DNA of 64,000 nucleotides. It comes from Nakamurella sp. PAMC28650 (GTDB lineage: Bacteria; Actinomycetota; Actinomycetes; Mycobacteriales; Nakamurellaceae). The notes beneath the pieces are model-generated. The model saw only the letters and a list, made by a program, of their open reading frames with translations, did no database searches and had not been told where the DNA came from. Position numbers and translations under genes: made by a program. Within the stretch, counting starts at the first letter, position 1; each line of letters begins with the position of its first letter. This document shows, one piece after another, positions 32,342 through 41,716 of this stretch. The stretch spans positions 806,001 to 870,000 of the forward strand of contig NZ_CP060298.1 of assembly GCF_014303395.1 (NCBI RefSeq), given 5' to 3'.

Positions 32342-34748
32342 TCATGAGCACATTCGAGCGTCACCGCGTCCGGGCAGCCGGCTAGAGGATGCCCTTCGCA
32401 TGTTGGTCGGTGCGGTCTTCAGGCCGAGCAGTCTTGACGCCAGTGCGGCCGCGTCCCCTGGTGGGATCGGTTCGTCAGTGGCGGACATGGCGGGGTCGCG
32501 CAGGGATGGGATGACGGGTCGATCCCCTCGTCGTCGCAGTTCAGCGGCGGTGGCCAGCAGTGCTCCACGTTCGGGAGCATCGGGATAGGCGAGCGCGGTG
32601 ATCTCCAGGCACAGGGCCAGCGGATGCTCGTACGTCAGCGCCTTGGCCGCCTGCAGCGCGGCCGACAACCGGTCGGCGGCCTCGCCTGCACGTCCCGCCC
32701 GCAGCAGGGCCAGGGCGAGCAGACACCGAATGAGCGGTAGTTCCCGCTCGACGCCCATCGCGGTGGCCTGGGCGTCGGCGGTCCGGCCGTAGCCGATCGC
32801 CTGATCGACGTTGCCGTCCGCGAGCGAGATGCCGGTGGCAGCGGACAGGAGGACCACCCGTGCGATCCGCCTGCCGTCCGGATGCAGGAGCAAACCCTCG
32901 GCCAGCAGTTCCCTGGCCCGGGTCTGGGCACCGACCTGCCAGCAGATCATCACGGCCGTCGGGAGGGCGGAGGCCAGTTGCTCGGGGGAGGCATGCAGAC
33001 GGCAGGACTCCAGGGCGGCCAACGCGAAGCCGGCCGCCGCCGGATCACCGCGCTCGGCCAGCACTGAACCGACACCCATCGCAGTGCCGACGTACAGGTT
33101 CTTCTCCCCGAGGCGCTCGGCGATCTCCACCGACTCCCTGACGTACTCCACCGCATCCCGGCCGCGGTCGAGGTCGTCCGCGATCCCGCCGCAGCACAGC
33201 AGCTTCGGCCGGTTGGAGCAGCCCGTAGCTGTAGTGGAGAACCGCTGTGAGCTGATCACCGGGGGTGTCGGCCAGCTCGTCGAGCAGGTCGGCGGGGGAC
33301 ATCACCGTCAGTTGAGCTGCGACCAGTTCCAGGGCCAGCGGCAGCCCGGCGCAGCGTTGGCAGAGGGTGGCGATCAGCGGTGTGGTGGTCGCGTCCAGCA
33401 GGAGGCTGCCGCCGGCCTCGTGCACCCGCTGGATGACGAGCTGCACCTGCTGGTTGGTGATCGGATCCTGTTGGTTGGTGATCGGAGGCAGGGCGTCGAG
33501 ATGGAGGACCCGTTCGCCGTCCAGACCGAGGGCGGATCGGCTGGTGGCAAGGATCGTCAGGCTCGGGCAGCCACCGAGCAGGGCCGTGACCAGCGACGCG
33601 ACTCCATCGGTGGTCCGCTCACAGCCGTCCAGGACGAGCAACGCCGTCCCGAGCGGGGCCAGGTGGTCGGTGATCGCTGCGGTCGGATCGGCGTCCGCGA
33701 CCGTCAGGCCCAGCTGCTGCGCGACCTCGCCGGCGACCAGTTCGTCGTCAGCGGCGGTCAGCGAGATCCACAGCGCCTGACGGGGCCGCGCCACCCGGAG
33801 AGCAAGGCGGGACTTGCCGATACCACCGCGCCCGGTCAGCGTCAGGAGGCCGTGGTCGTTGATCGCGTTCTCGAGCCGGCGTCGCTCGTCCTGACGGCCG
33901 ACGAACGCCCCGGTGGCGACCGGGAGCCGCGGCCCGGAGGACGGTGCGTCGGTGCGCAGCGCCTTGAGGTAGACCGCCACGGTATCCGTGCTGGGATCGA
34001 TGCCGAGCTGCTCGGCCAGCACCGTCCGGCACCGCTCGTACGCCTGGACGGCCCCGGCGCGATCACCGGCCCGGTCGAGGGCGCTGATCAGGGTGCGATG
34101 CGCCCGCTCGTCCAGTGGGCGCTGTTCCAGCAGTTCACGGGCTGCGGCGAGAGCCCGGTGGTGATCGTCGGTGGCGCCGGCCGCGGTGACGATCACCTCG
34201 ATCGCCCGTGCGCGCAGTTGGTCGATGGCATCGCGGTGGGGCCGCAGCCACTCTGCGTCCTCCTGGGGGAGGAGTTCGTCTGCGCGGAGCGCCGCCGCCG
34301 GCTGGGCGAGGGTGAGGGACGTGACCGGATCCTGGCTGCTCTCGGCCCTGGTCAGCGCGGCTTCGGCGGTTCTGATGTCGGTCTGCGCACCGCGCGCCAA
34401 TGCGTAGCCGGCCGGCTCGGTGGTGATGAGGCGCTGATCGCCGAGTCCGATCGGGACGAGCGCGGTGCGCAGGGCGCGGATCACGCCGCGGAGCGCGGGC
34501 TGCCAGGTGGGTGGGGGATCAGTGGCCCAGATGATTGAGGCCAGACGCTCCGCTGGAATCGGATGGTCGGCCAGGGCCAGTGCGACGAGCGCTACCCGGG
34601 CGCGGCGGCCTCCCAGTGCGAGACCGCTGACCTTGGGAGGTGCGCTCGTGTCGGGGGCGTCGTCGTCGCGGTGGGGGCGGGCGCCGTCGTCCTCGGGCCG
34701 GGCAACATCGCCCCAGACCGCAACGGCACCCAGCACGTCGACTCGCAC
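32342..34748 (-). pseudogene. broken SARP/AfsR-like regulator (BTAD + NB-ARC + TPR), internally deleted
   Basis: The 5' frame (34748 to about 33200) encodes an OmpR-like winged-helix region, a bacterial transcriptional activation domain (about 120-260) and an NB-ARC ATPase with GRGGIGKSRLALRV and TALLVLDG, running to YSYGLLQPAEAAVLRR. There the frame becomes meaningless, while a TPR-like region (GRDAVEYVRESVEIAERLGE onwards) continues in another frame to 32342. The expected winged-helix and first TPR repeats between the two parts are missing, so a deletion with frame change is inferred rather than a simple sequencing slip. It sits between DUF3566 and tRNA-Ile, which are usually close in actinobacteria. 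Confidence 0.75.
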
Positions 34749-34909
34749 CGCCGAAGTGTAGGAGCACTAAATGTCTGCTGGTCGTACGGTGCGGGCTGAA
34801 CTGCGATTTTGGCCGGTGTTGGGCCTTACGGTAGTCTTTGTGCTCGCGGCGCCCATCGGAAACCGGGACTTCCTGGAAACACCGAGCTGGCGCCGTGAGT
34901 GATGTGTGA

Positions 34910-34983
34910 GGGCCTGTAGCTCAGGCGGTTAGAGCGCTTCCCTGATAAGGAAGAGGTCGGAGGTTCAAGTCCTCCCAGGCCCA
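34910..34983 (+). tRNA. tRNA-Ile (GAU)
   Basis: A 74-nt cloverleaf with acceptor GGGCCTG/CAGGCCC, D-arm TAGCTCAGGCGGTTAGAGC, anticodon loop CTGATAA (GAT) and T-arm GGTTCAAGTCC. CCA is not encoded. Confidence 0.97.
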
Positions 34984-35048
34984 CTGCAGTACCTCTCCGC
35001 TTGTTCCGCGGAGTCGACGAGGGCTCCACAACTGGAAGGACGGCGCCG

Positions 35049-35168
35049 ATGAAGAAGCTCCTGCTCCTGATCGCTCTGGCCGGAGGCGCGATGGCTCTGG
35101 TCAAGAAGCGTCGTGACGCCGCTGCTGCCGAGGCCGCCCTCTGGGACGAAGCCACCGGCGCGAAGTAG
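35049..35168 (+). CDS. DLW-39 family micro-protein
   Basis: A 39-residue product with one hydrophobic N-terminal helix (KKLLLLIALAGGAMALV), a basic KKRR stop-transfer patch and a C-terminus AALWDEATGAK that matches the D/A-L-W-x-E-A-T pattern of actinobacterial DLW-39 proteins. GGAAGG lies 9 nt upstream of the ATG. The location between tRNA-Ile and tRNA-Ala near gyrA agrees with where this family is found. Probably a single-pass membrane peptide; its role is unknown. Confidence 0.85.
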   Translation: MKKLLLLIALAGGAMALVKKRRDAAAAEAALWDEATGAK

Positions 35169-35292
35169 AAGTTTTCCAGGCCCGGCTCGTTCCACCCGGT
35201 GGAGCGTGGTCGGGCTTTCGGCTTGGCCCGGTCGGTGGGTCGAGCCGCCTGATTTTCCGCCTCGGTGGCTTCCAGTCGCAGGGGTGGGGTCG

Positions 35293-35365
35293 GGGGACGT
35301 AGCTCAATTGGCAGAGCACCGCCTTTGCAAGGCGGGGGTTGAGAGTTCGATTCTCTTCGTCTCCA
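35293..35365 (+). tRNA. tRNA-Ala (UGC)
   Basis: A 73-nt cloverleaf with acceptor GGGGACG/CGTCTCC, D-arm TAGCTCAATTGGCAGAGC, anticodon loop CTTTGCAAG (TGC) and T-arm AGAGTTCGATTCTCT. Confidence 0.97.
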
Positions 35366-35547
35366 CTAGTATTTCCGCTGATCAGCCGGGGTGTGGTTGA
35401 TCTTGTACCGGCCCGATCGGCTGCCGTGGCCACTTCCATCTCCACCATCTGCGGTAATGCGTCGTGATTCAAGCTTGTCGACGCGGTAGGTCATACCAAA
35501 TCCAAAGACTCTAAACGACTCTAGAAGGCCACGGCCATCGTCGACGC

Positions 35548-35829
35548 ATGGTCAACCCCTTCCATGCCGGCTTCGGAGTCAGTCCACCGTTGCTGGTCGG
35601 TCGCGAGGCGGTCCTGGGGGACTTCGTCGAGGCACTCGAAGACGGTCCCGGCTCCTCTGGTCGTGCCTCGCTATACACCGGCGCCCGAGGTGCGGGCAAG
35701 ACCGTCATGCTCAATGCGGTCGAGGACCGCGCCGCCAGCTGGGATGGCTGGTGGTCAGCGAGACCGCCACCCGCGGCTTCATCGATCGGATGACCCAACA
35801 GCACCTGCCCAGGGCTCCCGCGTGAGTTC
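35548..35829 (+). pseudogene. N-terminal remnant of an AAA ATPase
   Basis: Starts MVNPFHAGFGVSPPLLVGRE and has a clear P-loop GARGAGKTVMLNAVEDRA (about 46-63), as in the archaeal-type ATPases of actinobacteria. Near 35750 the frame shifts: the expected continuation LVVSETATRGFIDRMTQQHL is present one base out of phase, and everything beyond 35830 is lost. The rest of the gap to 36124 shows no gene I can support. Confidence 0.65.
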
Positions 35830-36124
35830 GACGTCAGTCGCGTGTCGTCCGATGACGCGTGGGATTGCCTGCCGGTTGCGATCGCCATGCGTCAGCCGGC
35901 CGCGAGCGAATCAAGCAGGTCCACGGTCGGTGCGAAGAACACACTGCCGGTCAGCGGCGAGAAGTCGCGGCGGGTGGGGCCCGGCATTAGGGGTCGTTGG
36001 TCACTACGCACTGGTGCACCTGGTCCTTGGGGTGCACTGTTGATCGGAGGACCCTGACCGTTTCAGGCGCATAGGACACTTTCAAGCAATACGCACGGGC
36101 GACGCACCAGGTGAGGACGTGGGA

Positions 36125-37744
36125 ATGCCCGAACCTGTTCGGCAGCCTCCGCCACCCGGCGACGGCGCTTCATCACTGGGTAGGGCGGCGTTGGCCCAAC
36201 TGGTGACAAAGGCATCGGACGGTCTGTGCATCATCGATGCACAGCGGCATTTCGTCTACGCCAATCCGGCTGCCTGCCACATGCTCGACCGTCCGCTGCA
36301 CGAGCTCCGCGGCACAGATTTTCTGGCCGGTATCCCGGAATCCGAGCGGGAAACTGCGAAGGTGCGCTACACCGCTCAGCTCGACGGCATGGCCGACTCC
36401 TATTCTGGTCAGATCCGCACCTCCGACGGCACCGTCCGCGAGATCGTCTACTCCAACTTCGCGATGACCATCGACGAAAAGCCGCACGGTATCGCTATGT
36501 TCCGTGACGTGACCGCACCACGGGGGGCCGCTCGGACCGCGGCGGTATTGGCCCAGACCGCAGCGCAGCTGGTCGGCACGGCCACCACTCATGAGATCCT
36601 GGCCGGCATCGCTCGGCACGCTTACGAGGGGACCCGCGCGGTGCATGCCGGCATCGCAGTGATGGGAGCAGATCACCGGTTGGCTTTTGGGGGCTTCTGC
36701 GGCCACAACGGATCATATTTCGGAACTGGCTGCCCCGGTTGGGCGTCGCTGGCCGAACGCCCTCCGCAGGACATGGTCGCCGCGATGACCGCCGGCACGA
36801 TCACGACCGGCAGTGTGCCCGGAAAGGCCATTGTGCTGCCCGATGCCCGGGCTGTCTGGCAGGGCGACCCTGTGATGGCCGAGGTCGCGGCCGTCACGGG
36901 CGATGGCTGGCAGGTGGCGGTCTGCCTGCCGCTGGCCTGGGCGAATCGGGTCATCGGGCTGCTCGGGGTCTGCTTGCCGGCCGGGGTGGCCGGGCCGAGC
37001 GAAGCGGAGCTGGCGTTCTGCACTGCCTTGGCCGACCAGGCGGCGGTGGCGGTGATCAACGCCCGGCTGACGGCTGAGGCCGGTCGGGCGGCAGCCACCC
37101 TCGAGCGCACGCGGCTGGCACGCGATCTGCACGACTCGGTCAGCCAGGCCCTTTTTTCCATGACGATGCACGCCCGGGCCGCCGAACTGACCCTGGCCAG
37201 GATCGATGCTGTCGGCACCGAAGAGCTGACGCAATCCATTGCCGACCTGGCCGACCTGGCCCGTGGCTCGCTGGCCCAGATGAGGGCGCTGATATTCGAG
37301 TTACGTCCGGAATCCATGGGTGAGGAGGGGTTGATCGGTGCGCTGCACCTGAAGGCGGCTGCGCTGGCGGCCGGTGAGCAGACGCCGATCAGGGTGACCG
37401 GCCCGGACCAACTCCCGGAACGGGACCGTGCCACCGAGGAGCAGTTGTACCGGATCGCGTCCGAGGCGCTCTACAACGTGATTCAGCACGCTGGTGCCGC
37501 TTGCGCCTTCGTGGACGTCACGATCGACCAGAGGGCCCGCCGGGTCACGGTCACGGTCACCGACGACGGAGTCGGATTCGACCCGGCAACCGCCGGTGGT
37601 CAGGGGTCTGGTCTGGTCACCATGGCGAACTGCGCCGAGGCCATCGGCGCCGACCTCGAAATCACCAGCGGGTGTGGATCCGGAACGGTCGTCGCAGTCA
37701 GCATGGCCTTGGCCGACATCGCGGCCCGGTCGCCGGGAGCCTGA
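36125..37744 (+). CDS. PAS-GAF sensor histidine kinase (NarL-type partner class), copy 1
   Basis: Soluble two-component sensor with no membrane segment. Order: PAS (about 30-130; DGLCIIDAQRHFVYANPAA), GAF (about 150-320), HisKA_3 dimerisation domain with phospho-acceptor His336 in ARDLHDSVSQALF, and a HATPase_c domain (ASEALYNVIQHA; TDDGVGFDP). The ATG at 36125 is preferred since GAGG is 8 nt upstream; GTG 36119 would leave only 2 nt. It is followed by a close paralogue, 1 nt after its stop. The PAS-GAF order suggests sensing of a diffusible ligand or gas, but no heme or Cys signature is certain. Confidence 0.88.
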   Translation: MPEPVRQPPPPGDGASSLGRAALAQLVTKASDGLCIIDAQRHFVYANPAACHMLDRPLHELRGTDFLAGIPESERETAKVRYTAQLDGMADSYSGQIRTSDGTVREIVYSNFAMTIDEKPHGIAMFRDVTAPRGAARTAAVLAQTAAQLVGTATTHEILAGIARHAYEGTRAVHAGIAVMGADHRLAFGGFCGHNGSYFGTGCPGWASLAERPPQDMVAAMTAGTITTGSVPGKAIVLPDARAVWQGDPVMAEVAAVTGDGWQVAVCLPLAWANRVIGLLGVCLPAGVAGPSEAELAFCTALADQAAVAVINARLTAEAGRAAATLERTRLARDLHDSVSQALFSMTMHARAAELTLARIDAVGTEELTQSIADLADLARGSLAQMRALIFELRPESMGEEGLIGALHLKAAALAAGEQTPIRVTGPDQLPERDRATEEQLYRIASEALYNVIQHAGAACAFVDVTIDQRARRVTVTVTDDGVGFDPATAGGQGSGLVTMANCAEAIGADLEITSGCGSGTVVAVSMALADIAARSPGA

Positions 37745-37745
37745 C

Positions 37746-39341
37746 GTGGCTGCCCACGAGGACATCACAGAGCCGGATTCGCCCTTTGCCGATGCCGCCC
37801 GCTCGGGTCTGACCACGCTCGCCGGTGTGGTGGACGGTGCCAAGGACGGTATCGCGGTCATCGACGCAGACCGGCGAGTGCTGTATGCGAACCCGTGGGC
37901 CTGTCAGATGTTGGGCCGTTCCCTTGGTCAGCTGCGCGGGACAGATGTGCTGGACAGCTTCCCGACTCGGGAACACGCCGCGATCCTGGGCCGAGTCGCC
38001 GCGCCACGCTCTGACCGAGCCAATACCTTCACGGGTGTCCTGCTCGGCGCTGACGGCACCGAGCGGGAGATTGTCTGCTCTACTTTCACGATCGAGGTGG
38101 AAGCCCGCGCTTGCGATGTCGTCGTTTTCTCGGATCTCACCGACCCCCGGTCCGCGGCTCGGACCGCAGCGGCGCTGGCCCAGACACCCGCTCTGCTGAC
38201 CGGCACCGCATCCACCGCCGACATCTTGACTCGTATCGCGCGCAACGCCGTCGAGGGCACCCGGGCATTGGCCTGCGGGATTTCTGTGATGGACGAGGAA
38301 CATCGGGTGACTACCAGGGGCGGGTTTGCCCTGGCTGACCCGAACTACGGGAAGGCGAGCCCGGTCTGGGCTCCACTGAGTGACGCCCCTTTCGAACACC
38401 TGGTCAAGGCGATGACGGCCGGCGCGATCGTGTTCGGCGAGGTCCCTGTCCCGCCCGTCGTCGTTTCTGACGCGCGGGCCCGCTGGCAGGCCATTCCGGT
38501 CATGCGGGACTTCGCCTCATCTTTGGTCCGGTTTGACTGGCAGGCGGCGATTATCGTGCCCCTGTCCTGGCAGAACAGAACTTTTGGCCTGGTCACCGTG
38601 TTTCTACCCGCGGGTCTGAACCGTCCAGATGAAGCGGAGCTGGCCTTCTACACCGCCCTGGCCGATCAGGCTGCCGTCGCTGTGATGAACGCAAGGTTGG
38701 TCGAGCAAGCCGGTCGGGTGGCGGCCGGGCAGGAGCGTGGCCGGTTAGCCCGTGACCTCCACGACTCGGTGAGTCAGGGGCTGTTTGCCATGACGATGCA
38801 AGCGCGCGCCTCACAACTGTCGATGGCCAGGATCGGGCTGGGCCACGACACTGCATTGGGGAGATCGATCGGTCAGCTCGCTGAGCTGACCGACGGGGCT
38901 CTGGCCGAGATGCGGGCGCTGATCTTCGAGCTTCGGCCGGGCGCGTTGGCCGAAGAGGGACTCATCGGGGCACTGCGGAAGCAAGGCGCTGCACTCGCGG
39001 CACGCGATGCCCTCACCATCGCCGTTCATGGCCCGGCGGAACGGTTGCAGCTTGATCCGGCGGTCGAAGAGCACCTGTACCGGATCGTGTCCGAGGCCCT
39101 GCACAACGTGGCCAAACATGCCCAGGCCCAGTGCGCGGCCGTCAATGTGACCCTGACCGCGGGGCTGCTCCGTGTGACGGTCCGCGACGACGGCGACGGT
39201 TTCGATCCTGAGGTCAGGCTGGTGGGACATCTAGGACTATCAAACATGTGTCAGCGCGCGGAGGCCATCGGTGCACGGTTCGCCGTCACGAGTGCACCTG
39301 GTCGCGGAACCACGGTGACGCTCTCCATCGCGTACCCCTGA
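37746..39341 (+). CDS. PAS-GAF sensor histidine kinase, copy 2
   Basis: Tandem paralogue of the preceding kinase with the same PAS-GAF-HisKA_3-HATPase order in 531 residues. Phospho-acceptor His339 lies in RDLHDSVSQGLFAMTMQARA and the N-box in SEALHNVAKHAQA. The GTG at 37746 has GGGAG 6 nt upstream and begins 1 nt after the copy 1 stop. An overlapping open frame extends upstream, but only as an out-of-phase reading of copy 1. No full-length LuxR-type regulator follows; the only receiver nearby is the degenerate one at 39834. Confidence 0.88.
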   Translation: MAAHEDITEPDSPFADAARSGLTTLAGVVDGAKDGIAVIDADRRVLYANPWACQMLGRSLGQLRGTDVLDSFPTREHAAILGRVAAPRSDRANTFTGVLLGADGTEREIVCSTFTIEVEARACDVVVFSDLTDPRSAARTAAALAQTPALLTGTASTADILTRIARNAVEGTRALACGISVMDEEHRVTTRGGFALADPNYGKASPVWAPLSDAPFEHLVKAMTAGAIVFGEVPVPPVVVSDARARWQAIPVMRDFASSLVRFDWQAAIIVPLSWQNRTFGLVTVFLPAGLNRPDEAELAFYTALADQAAVAVMNARLVEQAGRVAAGQERGRLARDLHDSVSQGLFAMTMQARASQLSMARIGLGHDTALGRSIGQLAELTDGALAEMRALIFELRPGALAEEGLIGALRKQGAALAARDALTIAVHGPAERLQLDPAVEEHLYRIVSEALHNVAKHAQAQCAAVNVTLTAGLLRVTVRDDGDGFDPEVRLVGHLGLSNMCQRAEAIGARFAVTSAPGRGTTVTLSIAYP

Positions 39342-39833
39342 TCCCCTGTCACGACGGGTCAGGCACAAAATTGCCGCCCGTCCCGGAGTGCTCCGCCTCC
39401 TTCGTCAACCCGGCGGGTACGCCATGCCGAAGCAGCAGACCGGTCGCGGCCGCAACGCTGGTGGACAGAGCGGCCGACCACCAGGATGCGGTGACGCTAC
39501 CGTGCACATCGGCCGACAAGATGACGGCCGGCATGGTGGTTCTTCCGACCAGGAATGCCGCCGCAGACATGGCGGCGATGGTGTTCAGCATCGCTATCTC
39601 GACCGATCCGCAGACCTGCTGCGCCGTGTCCACGGTCGCCGAGGAGATATTCGCGTCGTCGCTGCGAACGCCCAGGGTGGTCATCCATCCCGGCACTCCT
39701 GGCCAGATGACGTACACGCAGACCGGCATCGGACCCGTGCGCCGATCCGTACCCGGGGTGACGATGAGACGGTGACAGGTGATCCGGCTCAGACGACCGG
39801 CTCCGATGCTCATCGAATTCCTCTACGGCGGGG
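39342..39833. other. gap between kinase copy 2 and the receiver-like gene
   Basis: About 490 bp with open frames on both strands but nothing recognised. The leftward frame 39349-39813 contains an Ala-rich hydrophobic stretch (MLNTIAAMSAAAFLVGRTT) that might be a membrane-protein remnant; the support is too weak to call it a gene. Confidence 0.4.
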
Positions 39834-40226
39834 GTGATCCGGGTGCCAGCGTCACAGCTCATCCGTGTGCTGGTGGTCGAAGAAGATGCGCGTGTGCAGG
39901 GCGCTATCACCGCGACCATCGCTCTCGAGACCGACCTCATATTGGTCGGTGCGTATGCAGACACGGCCAACGCACTAGCAGCCGCCGCCCTGTCGCGACC
40001 CGCCGTGGCCCTGGTCAATGTGCCACGCCTTGAGAAGGAACTCGGCCTGGACCTGATCCGAGCACTCAGCTTGACGTCGTCATGTGCGGTAGTGGCGATG
40101 AGCGCACGTGGCGGGCTTCGCCGAGCGGCACTGGATGCCGGGGCCGTTGCCTTCGTGCAGAAATCCGGAGACATCGATGCCATGCTCGCCGCAGTGCGAC
40201 ACGCCGGTGGGCAAGCTCGGCGCTGA
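39834..40226 (+). CDS. stand-alone receiver-like protein lacking the phospho-acceptor Asp
   Basis: 130 residues folding as a response-regulator receiver: LIRVLVVEEDARVQ with the acidic Glu16-Glu17-Asp18 cluster, the Ser in VVAMSARGG, and Lys110 in AVAFVQKSG. The position of the phosphorylated Asp is Asn62 (PAVALVNVPR). No LuxR-type helix-turn-helix follows, so it is either a truncated NarL-type regulator that has decayed or a pseudo-receiver used as a protein-binding module. It sits downstream of two HisKA_3 kinases. The GTG start has no strong ribosome binding site. Confidence 0.65.
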   Translation: MIRVPASQLIRVLVVEEDARVQGAITATIALETDLILVGAYADTANALAAAALSRPAVALVNVPRLEKELGLDLIRALSLTSSCAVVAMSARGGLRRAALDAGAVAFVQKSGDIDAMLAAVRHAGGQARR

Positions 40227-40719
40227 GCCATCTCATGGCCGCCCCACAGAGAAGGATTCTCGGGGTGGCACCGATGGCCGACCAGACCCAGTCATTTGGC
40301 CAGCTCGTCCCATGACTTCGACTGATGTGTCCCACCGGCCCACGGTCCATCCTCGGAACCAACACCCTGGATGAGCCGGGGACCCAATGGCTGCAGCGGT
40401 TATCTATTCGAAGGAGACGATCCATCGGCCCGGTCCGGTACGGGACCTGTCCATGTCCCCGATCAACCACCTTGCGCAATCCGAAGGATCTCAACCTGAA
40501 CGCTTCGGACGCTCGACCGGCGCATTCAGGAATCCAGACGCAAGCGGAGAGCGACTGCTGGGATACCCCGGACACTGATCGCTGCCGCTCACCGGTCAAA
40601 CCCACTGGCTGTGAGGGAGGATTCATCCCTCTCTGATCGGTCGATAGCTCCGCGCGCTTTGACCTTGGCTGGCTCTTGTCTGCGCACTGGAAAATACGAC
40701 AACGACTGGAGATCTGGAA
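40227..40719. other. gene-free stretch
   Basis: About 490 bp in which I see no supported coding frame, repeat or regulatory palindrome. Confidence 0.45.
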
Positions 40720-41045
40720 ATGGAAACCGTATGCGATGCATTCTTCGATGTTCTGCGCAAGTTGAATCTCCACGACGTTCGGCAACCCGGGATCGGTCGA
40801 AGAACCCGGTTGAGAGATTTTCCGGATGATTTCCGCGACGTCCCGGGTTTGCAGGAGGCAACGGTCATCGCGACGGCTGACGGGCATGCCCGGTCGACGG
40901 GCCGGCGGGCGTTGGCTCAGGTTCATACGGCGGCAGGGCTCGGCAACGCCATGGGGAACATTGCCAGTGCCTGGCACAACCGTGCGCCGTTGATCGTGCC
41001 GGCGGGGCAACAGACTCGTGAGATGCTGCTGCCAGCTGGGGGCCG
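40720..41045 (+). pseudogene. N-terminal remnant of a benzoylformate decarboxylase-like ThDP enzyme
   Basis: The frame from ATG 40720 reads METVCDAFFDVLRKL, then, one frame over, TTFGNPGS (the conserved ThDP-enzyme FGNPG turn), then again in the first frame LRDFPDDFRDVPGLQEATV, HTAAGLGNAMGNIASAWHN and PAGQQTREML. This matches about the first 100 residues of MdlC-type decarboxylases with compensating frameshifts, and ends abruptly near 41045. GGAG 8 nt before the ATG is still present. Confidence 0.65.
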
Positions 41046-41161
41046 CAGATATCGAGAAGCTCGTTGGCGATCACCGACTCTGGACCGATGTGCCAAAGGG
41101 ACCGGTACCTCAGGATGAAATGGCACCAAACCTCAGTTCCAACCACGTCAGGGAGTCGGTC

Positions 41162-41677
41162 ATGTCCGTTCTAGCCGAAGCGATGATCGTCAACGCGGTC
41201 GTTCTGTTCGCCGTCCTTCAGGCCGATCTGGGTCAACGCCGGAAAATAGGCACGTTCCGGCTGTTCCGGCCGCTGATTCTCGCGGCCTTGATCGTTCCAG
41301 TGTTCATGACCGCGCTGACCGGACAGGGCAGGCCCCTCAAACTTGAAGTAGGCGGAGTTTTCGTCGGCCTGATCGCCGCCTCGTTGATGGGGGTGTATCG
41401 CGACCCGCAGACCGCCCGCCCGGTCAGTCGGGCCGGCGCCGGGTACGCCACCGTCTGGGTCGTGATCATCGGCGCACGGGCCGCCTTTTCCTTCGGCTCC
41501 CACCACTGGTTCGGCGCCTCGCTGGCCCGCTGGCTGATGCACCACCAGGTCAGCGCCGACGACATCACCAACACCCTGGTACTCATGGCGGTCGCCATGG
41601 TCCTGACCCGCACCGTCGCCATGGCCACCCGCGCTGCGACGTTGCCTCTGCCGGTGCGGCTCGCCGTCCGTGTGTGA
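41162..41677 (+). CDS. small multi-spanning membrane protein of unknown function
   Basis: A 171-residue product with four or five hydrophobic segments (about 5-21, 35-55, 62-78, 92-112, 132-152), a basic loop after the first segment, and no signal peptide cleavage site. It vaguely resembles CcdC/DUF1453-like membrane proteins, but I cannot assign it. The ATG at 41162 has GGGAG 6 nt upstream. It precedes the GlxA-type regulator by 39 bp and could be co-transcribed with it. Confidence 0.65.
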   Translation: MSVLAEAMIVNAVVLFAVLQADLGQRRKIGTFRLFRPLILAALIVPVFMTALTGQGRPLKLEVGGVFVGLIAASLMGVYRDPQTARPVSRAGAGYATVWVVIIGARAAFSFGSHHWFGASLARWLMHHQVSADDITNTLVLMAVAMVLTRTVAMATRAATLPLPVRLAVRV

Positions 41678-41716
41678 CTTTGCGCCGCGGTCGACGAGCA
41701 CGGCCGGTACGCAGAC

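Noticed and set aside
39497-40231. 244-codon minus-strand frame over the receiver-like gene
   Set aside because: Ser/Arg/Ala-rich antisense reading; the plus-strand receiver has conserved active-site neighbours.
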